64,000 nt of DNA. Origin: Pseudophaeomoniella oleicola. Taxonomy: Eukaryota; Ascomycota; Eurotiomycetes; Phaeomoniellales; Phaeomoniellaceae. Positions 32,569-44,348 of the stretch are shown here, piece after piece. The notes under the pieces are model-generated. The model worked only from the letters and a program-made list of their open reading frames with translations, was not told where the DNA came from and searched no databases. The translations under genes and the position numbers were made by a program. Position 1 is the first letter of the stretch. Every line of letters starts with the position of its first letter. Where the stretch lies: NCBI GenBank assembly GCA_003868215.1, contig QWDQ01000048.1, positions 124,001 through 188,000 on the forward strand. The letters are read 5' to 3'.

Positions 32569-33972
32569 ATGTCGGCGGAGGCTCACCATGGCATTGTCCG
32601 GGGTATGCGCATTGCAATCACAGCTCTGCTCCATTCTTCTACCTACGTGTACTAACCCCTTCCCTCAGATATTGTCGGCGATGGCTTGTTAGCGACTATC
32701 GGATCTGAAGCCCTTCTGGCAGAACTACAAAGGCGACAAGATGATCTGCCAAAGCCACAGTGTGGCTCCAAGAAAGAAGCCTCTTACAACACTCCCCTGC
32801 ACGTCTTCGCCCTGGCCCTGATCCTATTTATCAGCACCCTTGCTTGCGCCTTTCCGATTCTCGCACGACGATTCCCCAAGCTACCAATCCCGCGAAACTT
32901 CCTATTCTTCTCCAAACATTTTGGCACCGGCGTGTTGATCGCAACGGCGTTCGTGCATCTGTTACCTACCGCCTTCGTCTCGCTCACAGATCCATGTCTG
33001 CCGTCGTTTTGGAACCAGGGATACCCGGCTATGGCTGGTCTGATAGCCATGACGTCGGTATTTTTTGTCGTCAGCATTGAAATGGTCTTCGCTATTAAAG
33101 GTGCAGGACACGTACATGGAAGCGAATGGGATGTTCTCGGGGACGAACCCGACATGCACCACCACGCATCGATACGGGGAGGGGACATTGGACGAGGACG
33201 AGGCGATTCATTCGGCATGCGCATGCAGCGTCTGGACGGATCTGCCGAGAACCTCGTCAAAGGCAAACAAAAGGTAGATCAGCCGAATGGCGGCTACCGC
33301 GATGCAGCAGGAGCAGACGATGAAGACGAAGAAGAAGACGACATAGACACCGACCTCGATCTCGAAGACCTCGACCCGGCTACCGCGCCAACACAATCAT
33401 CTCACACGCACCGCCCTCACAACCACCACCGTGGCTACTCGGCGACCACCGACACGATCGACGCTCAAAACCCGCAAAAGCAACTCCTCCAATGCCTCCT
33501 CCTCGAAGCCGGCATCCTCTTCCACTCGATCTTCATCGGCATGTCCCTCTCCGTCTCGACCGGCTCCCCCTTCATCGTCCTCCTGATCGCCATCTCCTTC
33601 CACCAAACCTTCGAAGGCTTCGCGCTCGGCTCCCGCATCAGCGCCCTCATCCCGACCTTATTCCCCCCCTCGTCCCCCAAACCGTGGCTCATGGCGCTCG
33701 CCTACGGCACGACCACGCCCATCGGCCAAGCCATCGGCCTCATGCTGCACAACCTGTACGACCCCGCGAGCGCGACCGGTCTGCTCATGGTCGGCATCAC
33801 AAACGCCGTCAGCAGCGGCCTGCTCCTGTTCGCCGGGCTCGTCGAATTGATCGCCGAGGACTTTCTGAGCGATCGCTCCTACGAGGTGCTGCGGGGGAAG
33901 AGGCGGCTGCAGGCCTGTGCGGCGGTCGCGGGCGGGGGTGCGTTGATGGCGCTGGTCGGGGCTTGGGCTTGA
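32569..33972 (+). CDS. ZIP-family zinc transporter
   Basis: Two exons, 32569-32602 and 32669-33972, with a 66-base intron (branch TACTAAC, acceptor CAG), give about 445 residues. The start MSAEAHHGIVR is chosen because it is the only nearby ATG whose phase joins exon 2. The main chain has around eight membrane helices and a long cytosolic loop rich in acid and His (DDEDEEEDDIDTDLDLEDLD, HTHRPHNHH). The transport-site motifs are HSIFIGMSLSV in helix IV and SFHQTFEGFALG in helix V, diagnostic of ZIP proteins. Such proteins import zinc, sometimes iron, into the cytosol from outside or from the vacuole. The membrane is not readable from sequence; the N terminus (PKPQCGSKKEASYNTPLHV) resembles plasma-membrane Zrt-type proteins. 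Codons in the second half are noticeably C-rich. Confidence 0.92.
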
Positions 33973-34873
33973 CCCTTTGCTTGACCTTAACATAGAAGAA
34001 GTATTTTTCCTTATATTTCTTCAAAGCCCGTTTTGCTGTATGTATGTATGTATGTATGTATGTATGTATGTATTTATGTATGTATGTATTTATGTCTGTA
34101 TAGTCGAGAATATCAGGTAGGTAGGTAGCGAGCTATTGAATGCCTGTGACAGTACTGACACACTCATCCATCTCCCCATTCATTCATTAAACACCGTACA
34201 TGCGCCTGGTTACTCTTTTCTTTCCAATTTCCCCCCCCCCCTCTCATTTTCAAGAGATACGTACGTATAAAGAGGGAAAAAAGTGGGAGGCCTGCCTAAC
34301 TTGGGAGGAACAGACAGGCACGTAGGACATACATCACCACCAAATATCAAAATTTATATACTATTGTTACCTTGCTACCCTACCTACCTTAGGTAACCTA
34401 CCTACCTACTTAATGCTATGCTATGCTATGCAAAAGATCAATCAAGGAAAACCTTCGAATACGACATAAGAAGTCGAAGCAAAAGCAAGAAACCAAAATA
34501 AAAGGGGGTTAATACAGAAATAAGGAGAAATTGGTCGTAAAAAACTTCATTTCATTTCGAGGTTTGCATATAGGAGCAAGTCTTCTCCAATGGCTGTTTG
34601 CGCCCGAGTTCCGGGGTGATGCCCATTTCTCTCTCTCTCTCTCTCCCTGTGGGCTATCCGATGAGACGTGAAATGGCGAGACGAGATGGACGTCTTGGGT
34701 AGTGCTCGGGTTGGAGAAGCCTGATAAGCGCTGCATCGAATGGAATTGGCGTTGAATGCCGGTGATGGAGGTAGTGATGAGCATGATTCCAGAGTTCGAC
34801 TGTCGTATAACAACTCTGAGGTTATATTAGGCTCGTGGTCGTTATTGCATTCACTGTCTCTGTCCAGGTCTCG
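33973..34873. other. Convergent 3' spacer with many microsatellites
   Basis: About 900 bases with (TGTA)n at about 34037-34099, a C run at 34231-34241, GCTAT repeats at 34414-34431, (CT)n at about 34629-34645, and ACCTACCTTAGGTAACCTACC near 34382. No gene seen. Confidence 0.6.
34037..34099. repeat. (TGTA)n microsatellite
   Basis: About fifteen TGTA units with two TTTA interruptions, just after the zinc transporter gene. Confidence 0.9.
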
Positions 34874-36191
34874 TCAAGGCCACCATCCCATTCTCTCATA
34901 ACTAGCCACCATCTCTCTTACCCCTTGCGCATCGAGCTTTTCCCTCTCGTACTTGAAGCCTGTAGCTTTCTCAAATGCCTCTCCGTCCATACTCAAGTCC
35001 CGCTCTTTAAGCAGCTCCTTCTCCAAGAAAGGGCTCAATCTACAATTCAATATATTCTTCTCCTTCAGCATTTCTGCCCATGGAGTTAAAACGTCTTCAT
35101 TTAGGTCATCCACCACATAATCCAAATTGAGCTTTGCAAATTGAGAGATCAATTGCCCCTGAAATCCAGTCTTGATCCCGAAAACCTCAGAAATGACATT
35201 CGCGAGCGTACCTTGAGATGTAGCACCATGGTCGACAATGTTGAAGACGGGCACATGAGGTAGAGGTCCTGGTTCACCTGAAGACGAAATAGAAGGTCGC
35301 CGAGGTGGCGCTGGGGTTGAGTCGGCAGATGGTGCAGCTGGCAATTTGGCCCGATATTCTGCCGCAGTCCACAATGCGCGAGCAGCGTCAAGGACATGCA
35401 CGGTGTTCGTCCGTAATTCCTGTGTCCACAGCCACTTCAATTCGAGATCGAGTTCTTTGTACACGCGACCCATACATAGAGCCTTGGCGATGTAACCGTT
35501 ATCATACTCACCATAGACGTGAGGGAAGCGAAGTATTATCAGGTTGAGTCCATCGACTTTGCTCAAGTCCACTTCGGTTTGTAGTTTCGACTTCGACAGC
35601 TTGAGCCAGGGCTTCAACTTGTCGGATTCTTTCTTGGGATTTCTCGACGGCGTGTATACCATCCCTGTGCTTACTTCGACAAAAACCTTGACCTTTCGTT
35701 TCGCGGCTTCACGGCCCAGAGTCATTGACAAGTCGTAGGAGCGCAGTTTGTATATTTCGTGAGTTTGCGACAATGCTGTTTCTCCTCCCAGATTGAAGAC
35801 GTAGTCCCACGACTCTCTACCCGGTGGTGGTTCGAATATACGATCCATCGACGTCTCGCGCGATGCATCGGCTTGAATGAAGTTGGCGGGCGTGCATGCC
35901 TCCGAGAATTCAGGGGCTAACCACGCAAGTTGCGGCAGGACTTTGTCAACGAGTCGTATGTGTGAGGCGAGGTTATTGTCGTGGATGTGCTTTGCGAGAA
36001 AGCGACCGATGAAGCCTGCAGGATGATCGTGTTAATGCGCATTCTCTATGGGTGTGGTCTGTCCGGTTGATCTGGAGGGGTAAGGTGGCTATGGATAGGG
36101 ATCAGGGGTTATAGATAGGCTCACCTAACCCGCCGACAATCAGCACGGATGGCTTATCGGCGTCGGTCTTTGGACCAGCATCATCCGCCAT
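34874..36191 (-). CDS. Atypical extended SDR (NAD-binding Rossmann protein)
   Basis: Two exons (36191-36125 and 36015-34874) with a 109-base intron give about 402 residues. Splicing joins VLIVGGL to GFIGRFLAKHIHD, forming GGLGFIGR, the glycine motif of extended short-chain dehydrogenases. VFNLGGETALSQ and VSTGMVYTP follow in the expected order. Where family members carry the catalytic YxxxK, this protein reads LKLSKSK, so the Lys is kept but the Tyr is Leu. FPHVYGEYDNGYIAK and NTVHVLDAARALWTAAEY match the substrate half of epimerase-like folds. The Tyr loss suggests a binding or regulatory role, or a shifted active site. A Ser/Pro-rich insert (about 215-240) is peculiar to it. I cannot name the gene. 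It is widespread in filamentous fungi by my recollection, though I could not check. Confidence 0.82.
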
Positions 36192-37835
36192 GATCCCGGG
36201 ATGCTCTGCAGGTCAAGAAAGAAAAGAAGTGAATCTGCAGACGGTCGAAGTCGACCGCGGTCGGTGGATGGCGGGAAAATAGAGATCGAAGCACGAGCGC
36301 CGGTAAGTGGGATGATGTTGATGATGAGATGAAAGTTGAGGATACGATGGAATGGAAGGCAGGATTGAGCTTGAGCTTGAGCTTGATCTTGACCTTGACA
36401 AGCATTGAGTTTCATCCATGCTCCAAGGTTCTTTCCGCATGGTCAGTGTCTCGGTGTTCAGTACGTTAAGGAGCCCTAAGGATCTTGGACTTGGATAGTA
36501 CGGAGTAGTACGGCAGTAAGTAGATTAATGGGCGCTCCACCATTGGTAATGCCATTAGTTGTACGGAGCAATAGATAGTAAATAGTAAATAGTAAATGCA
36601 TTGATTGACTCATGGCCCACAAGGGAAGGGAACGCGGCTCACGGCTGTGCCCGTGGCATACTACGTACACAGCTCGAGACAGGATGATGATGGGGTGATG
36701 GGGTGATGGGGTGATGGAGTGATGTCTTTAGGGTAACAGTCTCGGTGGCATAGGTGTACTTCGTAGTAGGGATATAAGTGGCCCAGCGTACACAGTATAC
36801 AGTAAATGAGAAGCAAGTCCAATATCCGACATCCTCCATTCGGAGCATTGCGATGGAGACAAACAAGTGTCCGGTGTGAAGTGTGAGGTGTACGATGTAA
36901 CAATAATAGAGCCTCTAGGCAGCGGGATATTGGATCGAGCACAATGACCACATGTCGATTCATGCCCAAACAATTCCTTTGTCTCGACGACGCCAACTTC
37001 CAATAGTTGAACCTTAGCCATCGACGCTAATTTCAGGTACACCAGCAACCCAACAGCAACAAGTCCAGCGAGCCAGCGAGACAGGTCGGACTGGAGATGG
37101 ATCATGTAAGCGTCCAGATCATACTGTAACATATAAAGCGCCATAGAGCTAATCAAATACAAGTCAATCCGGCCATCTATAAAAACGACCCCAATTTCCC
37201 CCAACACGCAGGCATCGGCTGTCGCAGAATAGCCGTGCAATCTCAAATGTGGTAATATACAGAATCTTCTAAAAGTACTGGCGCAATGCCCTAGGCGTCA
37301 GACGATATTCACTGACCCTCAATTGTATCTGGGGAACCCCCCTTGGACGCCGAACACAGACGCGAGATTAGGGTCGCCGTGTGTCGTATCATATATATCC
37401 ATGAAAGGCTTCTCATGTCGCCCACATCAGCTCGCACCTTGATAACCCCTTCTGCGCTGCTCTACCACAAGAGAGCCTGCCTGAGTGCACCTATCTATCT
37501 CCTCATCGGCTCTATCGTAGTACGAGTGGGGTGCAGTGTCACATACTCGCATACTAGATCTTCATCACCCCGCTATAATTGTCACCATCTAGCCAGGAGT
37601 AATCTGACCCCATGAATCATCTAGACGCGCGCCATGTCTAGCGTTCCAATGAATACTCATAAGTATCCACATCCTCGACTCAGTCACTGACTGTCGATAA
37701 GAGTGCGCAGCCTGCCGCTTTTCGAAGGCTGCATCAAGCCAGGTGCTATGGGGATAGACGAACATCGCTATGCTAAGCGTGTGTGCTCGGTGTAGCCACG
37801 TGACACTCGACTACGTTTAGATCAAAGAGGCAACG
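36192..37835. other. Spacer between atypical SDR and histidine kinase
   Basis: About 1.64 kb, no supported gene. It carries repeats: GAGCTT units at about 36367-36390, AGTAAAT units at about 36574-36597, and GGTGATGG units at about 36690-36720. Recurrent words TACGGAGTAGTACGG (36498-36514) and TACTACGTAC (about 36659) also occur. Confidence 0.5.
36683..36724. repeat. GGTGATGG tandem repeat
   Basis: About four copies of an 8-base unit (GATGGGGT) in tandem, in a spacer. Confidence 0.85.
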
Positions 37836-40800
37836 TCAAGCCGAGTCGTCGAGGAGCGCCTCGACCTTGGCTACAAGTTCCGGAATTCGAAAAGGTTTCG
37901 CTACAACATCGTCCTATGTGAATGTCAATGGCAAAACCAGATCGAGTGGTAGTAACTCTCCCTTACCATTCCAGATTCACGTGCCACTGCAACTTGTTCC
38001 ATACGAGCGTTGGCTGTAATGGCGATGATAGGGACGTGGGATGAGATCTGCCCCTCAGACTCGAAGCGTCGAATTTCTCTTGTGGCAGCAGTACCATTCA
38101 TTATCGGCATTTCTAACGTCCCCAAGTCAGCATTAAGAGTCTCCGCAGACTCTTACAACGCGCACTCACCAACGTCCATAAGGATCAGCGTCAACGGGAT
38201 ACCTGACGCTTCATTACCCTTCCAAAACGTCGTTGTTTTGACAAACTCAACAGCTTCTTGGCCATTGTTGGCGAGGTAAACGGTCCAGTTCAGATTTTTG
38301 AGCTGTTGCCTGAGAACTTTTTGGTTCACTAGATTATCTTCGACAACCAGAACCTGGACGCTTATCCTTTCAAGGGACGTTGCTACCTGCCTTGGCGCAG
38401 GATGAATGGGTATCGCCATGCCGCTGGGGGTTCCCACACGTTGCGGCGTGCCTGTTGTTTTGACACTCTCTGAAGGCGGGTCTACCCGCCGTGCTTTTAT
38501 GCAGAATGCAAACGTGCTCCCCTTGCCTGGTACGCTGGCGACCCCGATCTCACCACCTTGCAATTGTGTGAGTAATTTGGCAATGAACAGGCCCAGTCCA
38601 GAACCACCGTATTGAGTGTGCGTTCGCGGTGAGGCTTGTGAGAATCGTTGAAACAGACTACTCATCTCCTGTTCACTCATACCGCGCCCAGTGTCTTCTA
38701 CAACAAATGTAAGATAGATCTGCTCTCCAAGTCCCCAGTCCTCTCGGAGTGTAGGGTCCTGTTCTTTTGCTTCCCGTGGCAACCATTGAACGCCGTATTT
38801 GTCCCCTATTGGGGCTGTTGAAGAAGCACCCAAGACGACTTCAATATTCCGAGTCTCTCCAGTTGCGGTGAATTTGATGGCGTTGGTACAGAGGTTGATC
38901 AATATCTGAAGAAGCCTGCTGGGGTCCATTTTCACCCAATCGACTCTCAATGCATGGAAGCTTTCATCCGTGATTATCCGCATTTTTATCTCGTTGGAGG
39001 CGAGCTCAGCTGCAAACATCTTGAGGCTTTGTTCGATAAGCGTCTGCACCTGCACTTCAACGGGGCTGATTTCCAGTCTGTTTGCATCCATCTTCGATAG
39101 GATGAGGACGTCATCAACTATACGTTTCTGGTGCTGCGCGCACAATGCAATAGTTGCGGCAGCGTCAATCGCAAACGCTATCTTTCCTTCTGCTCGGTCG
39201 AAATTCGGACCAGGAGACGAAGTTCCTGCGAGGGAAGTGATAGATGATTTCCGAGATGACAAGGAGTTATCATGTTGTTGATAAGACGTAAGGACTGATA
39301 TGATGCCATCGGCAGACTGGAATATAGCGGAAAGCGGATTACGCATTTCATGACTGGTCATATCAATGAAACTGTCATCAATCAGCGGACGTATACAAAG
39401 GCCTCCTGCAGCAACACACTTTTCCTGTTGACGTTTGAGCTCTACAGCCTCCTCTCGTCGCTGCCTTTCCTGCTCCTCATTCCACTTCTGCCGACTGATA
39501 TCCGTCATACTAGCTTAGATTAGTCTGGCTATTGTGCTTCCTTGTTCTTCAAAGGGTTCTCACCAGCCAATCACGTAGTCAGCACCATCAATGGTCTGTA
39601 TAGTGGCATCTGCAAGAACATAGGAAGGTCCATGGATGAGTTCACCTGTCACAGGGTCCGATCCTTTCCAGACTTTCCTCAAGCGAAGTTCAAACCTTCG
39701 TGGCCTCCGTTCCTTGATCAACATCTCCCACTCTCTTGTCATCAGCCCCTGGTGTTCATCCACCAAAACTTGCATCCATGACATGGGGGTCTGGTCGTTC
39801 TGATACTTGTTATACTCTGTGAGATCGTACCATGTTGGATTAGCATAAAGGATTTCGCCTTCCAATGTGATGAGATATGCGCCCCTTTCGGCAAGTCAGC
39901 TGAACGATGCACATCAAAGTATGCTGATCGACCTACACTGGAGCGACATTGAGCATGCCTTTAGCGACCTGTTCTCCATGAGCCGCTTCCAGCGTTCTCC
40001 TAGATGCCATGTTCAGTAGCATCACCGACGCCAATGATGACGAGATAGACCGACTTAATGAGCGTACAAAAGTCATGTACTCGGAATTTAAAGGAGCTCT
40101 TGTATTGACCCCAAGCACCAGAAGAGCCGCGGTTGTCTTTTGTGTGGTTGGCTCTATGGGACAAAGGACCACCTTGTCAGGAGGATCACCAAATCCGCGT
40201 CGCGATGCTTCGTTAATGATATCATGCCTCAAATGCGGATTAATCTCGAACGTGACAAATTCTCCCAAGCGACATGCCTTTCGGAAAGCTGCCCTAAAAT
40301 GTTCGTCCTGCAATAACTCTGCAACTGGCTTGCCATCATCGGATAAATTTATACCAACGGTTCCTTCTAACTTCGCGAACCTAAAATCTGTTTTGTCAAC
40401 TTGGGGTGGATGTTCAGTGTCTTCTTCATGTTGTCGATCGGAGTCAACAGAGTAGACGATAGCGTAAGGTATATCGTAGAGATTATCATGGAGGGCGTCT
40501 ATCATGCGAGAAAAGAAATCATTGATGTTCTGAACACCTGCAGTGTCCTCCGCCACTTTCATGATGCTCATCTGCCTTCGTGAGTTCACATAATCTTTGG
40601 TCACATCGGTCAGAGGCTCATAGAAGCCTTCAACAGTACCATCATCTTCGAGAATGGGCTAAATCAAGACATCAGCTATGGCGGGCTGCGAGCAACTTCG
40701 GACTGACCAGCATGCCCAGAGTGAAATATTTCTCTTCAAACCTGCCATTGAGTAGCAGATGGTACATTTGATGATCCTGACGAATGCCCTTACCGGTTTC

Positions 40801-41740
40801 GTAGCCAGTTTCCCAAAGAGAATCGACGAGTCTCCCCACGTCAGGCTGATCGTAGAGTTCCTTCCATGTCTCTCGGAAGGGTTGCCCAAGGCTTTTTGGA
40901 TGCTTTCCAGCTACTAGTGGGAGATATGCCTCATTGTATATACCTAAAGCCTAGATGAGCCACTGCTACAGCCAATACTCCCGGAATTGTCTTACCGGCC
41001 AATTGAGGACCCCAGAAAAGAACTGCAGGGTGACGGTCGGAGATAAGTAGGTTCACCGCGGTTCGAAGCCGAGACGACCAATTTTGCATCGGTCCCAGTG
41101 CGGTGAGCGACCAGTCATGCTCCCGCAGCATTGTAATGTGAGCAGATGGGCAGTTTGGGGGCAACTCATGCGTAATGTCATGCCCAGGCGGCGTCTGAAA
41201 TGGCATGCCGCTCGAGCGATGGCTGTGCTTTCGTTTCCGTGCAGGTGGTTTCTCCTCATCTCCTTCGTTCCTCGGAATGCTGGACTCAATTGAGAGGCTC
41301 TTGCCAGCGCTTGTCGAGTGCACCGAGTCTCCCTGCCAATCTCTGCCCTGTACGGTTCGCAGAGATGAGACTTCAGTCCCACTTATTACCCTCCATCTCT
41401 CCTTGATTGTTGAAGCTGACCAACTCATACCACGGTACATATGTCTTTTACTATCGAGTAGTGGAGAAGAAGCCCACTGGTAAAATGCATGCTGTACGCC
41501 ATTTTCGAGAGAGGAATCGTTGTCTTGGAAGGTGCTGCGAAATACTGCGTTGGTATAGAGGAGACGGTCGGATTCTGGAGAGCGCATGAGATCGACTACC
41601 ATGGCTGGCCTACTATCAACGTCTAGATATTGGTGCAGGCCAATTGAAGTCCAATCATCCTGTTTCTGTACTGCTTCCCATTGCATCCGAGAGTCATTGC
41701 CGGGTTTGGCTGACGACGGCGGAGATTGAGAAAGAGACAT
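37836..41740 (-). CDS. Hybrid histidine kinase with PAS-like, kinase and receiver domains
   Basis: Eight exons: 41740-40996, 40943-40708, 40658-39937, 39884-39564, 39509-39420, 39371-38170, 38112-37967 and 37913-37836; introns 48-57 bases. The product is about 1179 residues. A disordered start is followed by a PAS/GAF-like sensor (LLISDRHPAVLFWGPQLAG, then IYNEAYLPLVAGKHP) and a second PAS (GAYLITLEGEILYANPTWYD). The H-box FIDMTSHEMRNPLSAI puts the phospho-acceptor His at about 712. N and G boxes follow (LLQILINLCTNAIKF, VEDTGRGMSEQE, GGSGLGLFIAKLL). The receiver carries VEDNLVNQKVL, the phospho-acceptor Asp in LMDVEMPIMNG (about 1104), and the closing AKPFRIPEL. Such kinases pass phosphate through an HPt protein to the HOG or related pathways. 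No membrane helix is seen, so it is probably cytosolic. The intron at 39372-39419 keeps frame (48 bases) and is inferred. The fungal HHK class is not assigned. Confidence 0.9.
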
Positions 41741-42693
41741 GCGTAGGAAGGCTATGAGCCCATATCCTCATCGTCAGCAGTGCGTCGCAGTGGCTACTTT
41801 ACAATTTGTACGCGACGTCTTAGACTCGTAGTCGTAGTAATAGCTATCGAGGGCACTTCGGATTCAGTTCGCTTTGTATGATTCTGGCACTGGACAACAA
41901 CAGGAACGAGGGTCTCCTAGGTATCAGAAGCCACAAGTCCTTAGGAAGAGAGTTAAGAAAGATATACGGAAGTAATAGCCTGGAGAGGAAGTTCTTGCCG
42001 CGAAGAATGGCCACGCAGTAAAGTCGATCATGACCTCGATGGATTGCTTTAAGAGGCGCACTTTGACTTTCACGGAAAGTTCACACCTCTCCAAACGTCA
42101 ACTTTCGCATAAGATGATACATGAGATGGATGACATAAGGTCTGTCTGATGTACTTGCCAGAGGATGAAGGTACATTTGTATTCAATGCAGTATCTGATA
42201 GCGTCCGGAATTGTGTTAACTCCATGTTGTTATTCATCAGAAGAATCATCTACATGGAAAATATTACTGGGCTACTCCGGATCATGGGAATGTGAGCAGC
42301 CCGATCGCATCTTGCAAGGATTAGACGGGTGACTAGGTAGCTAGGTTCATATGAACAAGAGAACTAGCATTCGGCTGCTTTATTCTAGCCAAAGAGGATT
42401 ACCCAGTCTATCGATCGGATCTTACCTAATCTTAGCCTGTGCGGCTATTATAGGGCCTGCGAATCAAAGCATATGCCAGACTGCGATATAACATGGTAGC
42501 GGCGTCAGGGAATGGCTCTTGATACCACCAATGGATAACAGATATTGCATAATATAGTCCAGTCCTGGGTTTCATCTCCTATAGCCCTATTCCAGACTCA
42601 GCTGGCTTGAGTGATGAATCACGCTTTCCATATGACGTGCTCGATCGGACATAAATCATCTTACGATCAAAAAAAATCCTCCATCAATAAGAT
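41741..42693. other. Spacer between histidine kinase and aspartyl aminopeptidase
   Basis: About 950 bases: the promoter of the kinase and the 3' region of the peptidase gene. No gene or strong repeat seen. Confidence 0.5.
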
Positions 42694-44348
42694 TCATTCT
42701 GCAAAAATAGTCTGTTCCAACGTTCCATAGTGTTGAAAGAAGCTCTTGAACAACCGGATCGCATAACCAACATCCTCGGTACCACCCGTCTCTCTGATGC
42801 TGTGCATACTTAGCTGCGGGTTACCCAGATCTAGAGCCTTGACTCCTAATTTAGCTGCCATCATGGGTCCAATGGTGCTACCGCAGAGGGAGTCGTTTCG
42901 AATGACAAAAAGTTGGAGTGGAACGCCCGTTGTGTCTCTGTCACTTAAAGGAGCGGCTTTCCTCGCGATCTCCTGGATCAAGGCAATCCCGACAGAGTTG
43001 GTAGTATATTTGGCATTGGCATTGATCTTAAGGACAGGGCCTTTGTTCATCTGAGGCCTGTGATCAGGCTCGTATCTCCCTGCGTAATTTGGGTTCACCG
43101 AGTGAGCCATATCGGCCGAAATAAGGAATGAGCTTGCCAATGATTGCTCGTAAACAGTTGATAGATCAGGATCAACAGTCTTGTCGTAGGACTTGTCTGA
43201 ATCGCCGTCTTCGAAATGGTTGGGGGGCAACACAGAAAGCCGTCTCAAGACGGCGGGGAGCAAATGTGAATCGGCGCCCTGTGTCGTGGTGCTGCCAATT
43301 TCCTCGTTATCAAAGCAAGCAATAAGTCGGATCGTGGGGTCTTCGTCGAGAGCAGCTGCATCAGCAAGAGACTCTAACATACCTATGGTTGCGCAGTAGG
43401 TCTGATTGAGGTTATCCTGTCGGGCAGAAAAGATGAATTCGTCTTGAAGACCTCCGAGGCAGGCCTTCTGAGTATCGAAAAGAACGATCTCAAAATCGAC
43501 AACATCATCTGGCGAGACTCCTGCATCCTTTGCGATCAGCTCGACAATATGAGAATGGTGGCGCTGCGTAGCTGCTTTAAGTGGTGCGAATTCCTCTGTT
43601 CCTGATGTACTATCGCCCTGCTCATCACTCTTCAATTTCAGCTCATCTTTCCTCTTAAGCTCGGCATCGATCAGTCCGGCGATGGGGAATAATTGGTCTT
43701 GCTTGTTGAATTCGAATTTCTCCTGGCGATCAAAGTGAATTGCCAACGTCGGTATCCGCAGTACTGCAGAGTGTAAGTGGGATGATGCAGCACGACAGCC
43801 ACCGAGGAAAACATACTCGGTTTGCTAATATGTACCAGTTTTGAAATGATCGAACCCGCACTCTCCTTGACCATCACCCGCCCTGCCAGGCCCAAGTCTC
43901 TGTCAAACCAGGTGTGCCACAACCCACCGCCGTAAGTCTCAACTCCGACTTGCAAGTAGCCACTCCCTTCTTTCTTGCTCACTGGCTTCAGCCGCAACGT
44001 GGGAGAATCGGTGTGTGCGCCAATCATGGCTACTGGATTTCCGGGTTTCCACTTCTTGCCAACGGCGAAAGCGACAATTGTTGAACCGTTCCGGGTCAGT
44101 ACATACTTCCCACCTGGCTTGCATAGTGACGACCAGGATTCTTTCTCCTAGAGAAGCACAGAGTCAGTGGCGATCCTCGATATGGAATTCCGGAAAGTGT
44201 AGGTGAACGTCTGACGTACACTAATCTCTTTGAACCCAGCTTGCACAAGTCTCTGCTTGGAGTTGCGAACGGCATGAAACGGAGTTGGAGAGGCATTCAC
44301 ATATTCAAGGAAACCCTCTGCCGCCGCTGTCTGTATCACACGACTCAT
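42694..44348 (-). CDS. APE4: Aspartyl aminopeptidase (M18 family)
   Basis: Three exons (44348-44220, 44147-43817, 43763-42694) with introns of 72 and 53 bases give about 509 residues, near the usual length. The start MSRVIQTAAAEGFLEYVNAS is the first ATG; the frame runs further up only with non-ATG codons. Metal-site residues of M18 peptidases are in place: GAHTDSP, SARQDNLNQ, FDNEEIGS, ISADMAHSVNP and LSMHSIRE. The enzyme removes N-terminal Asp or Glu from peptides with two zinc ions in a large dodecameric shell. In yeast Ape4 is cytosolic and reaches the vacuole by the Cvt pathway. Confidence 0.95.
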
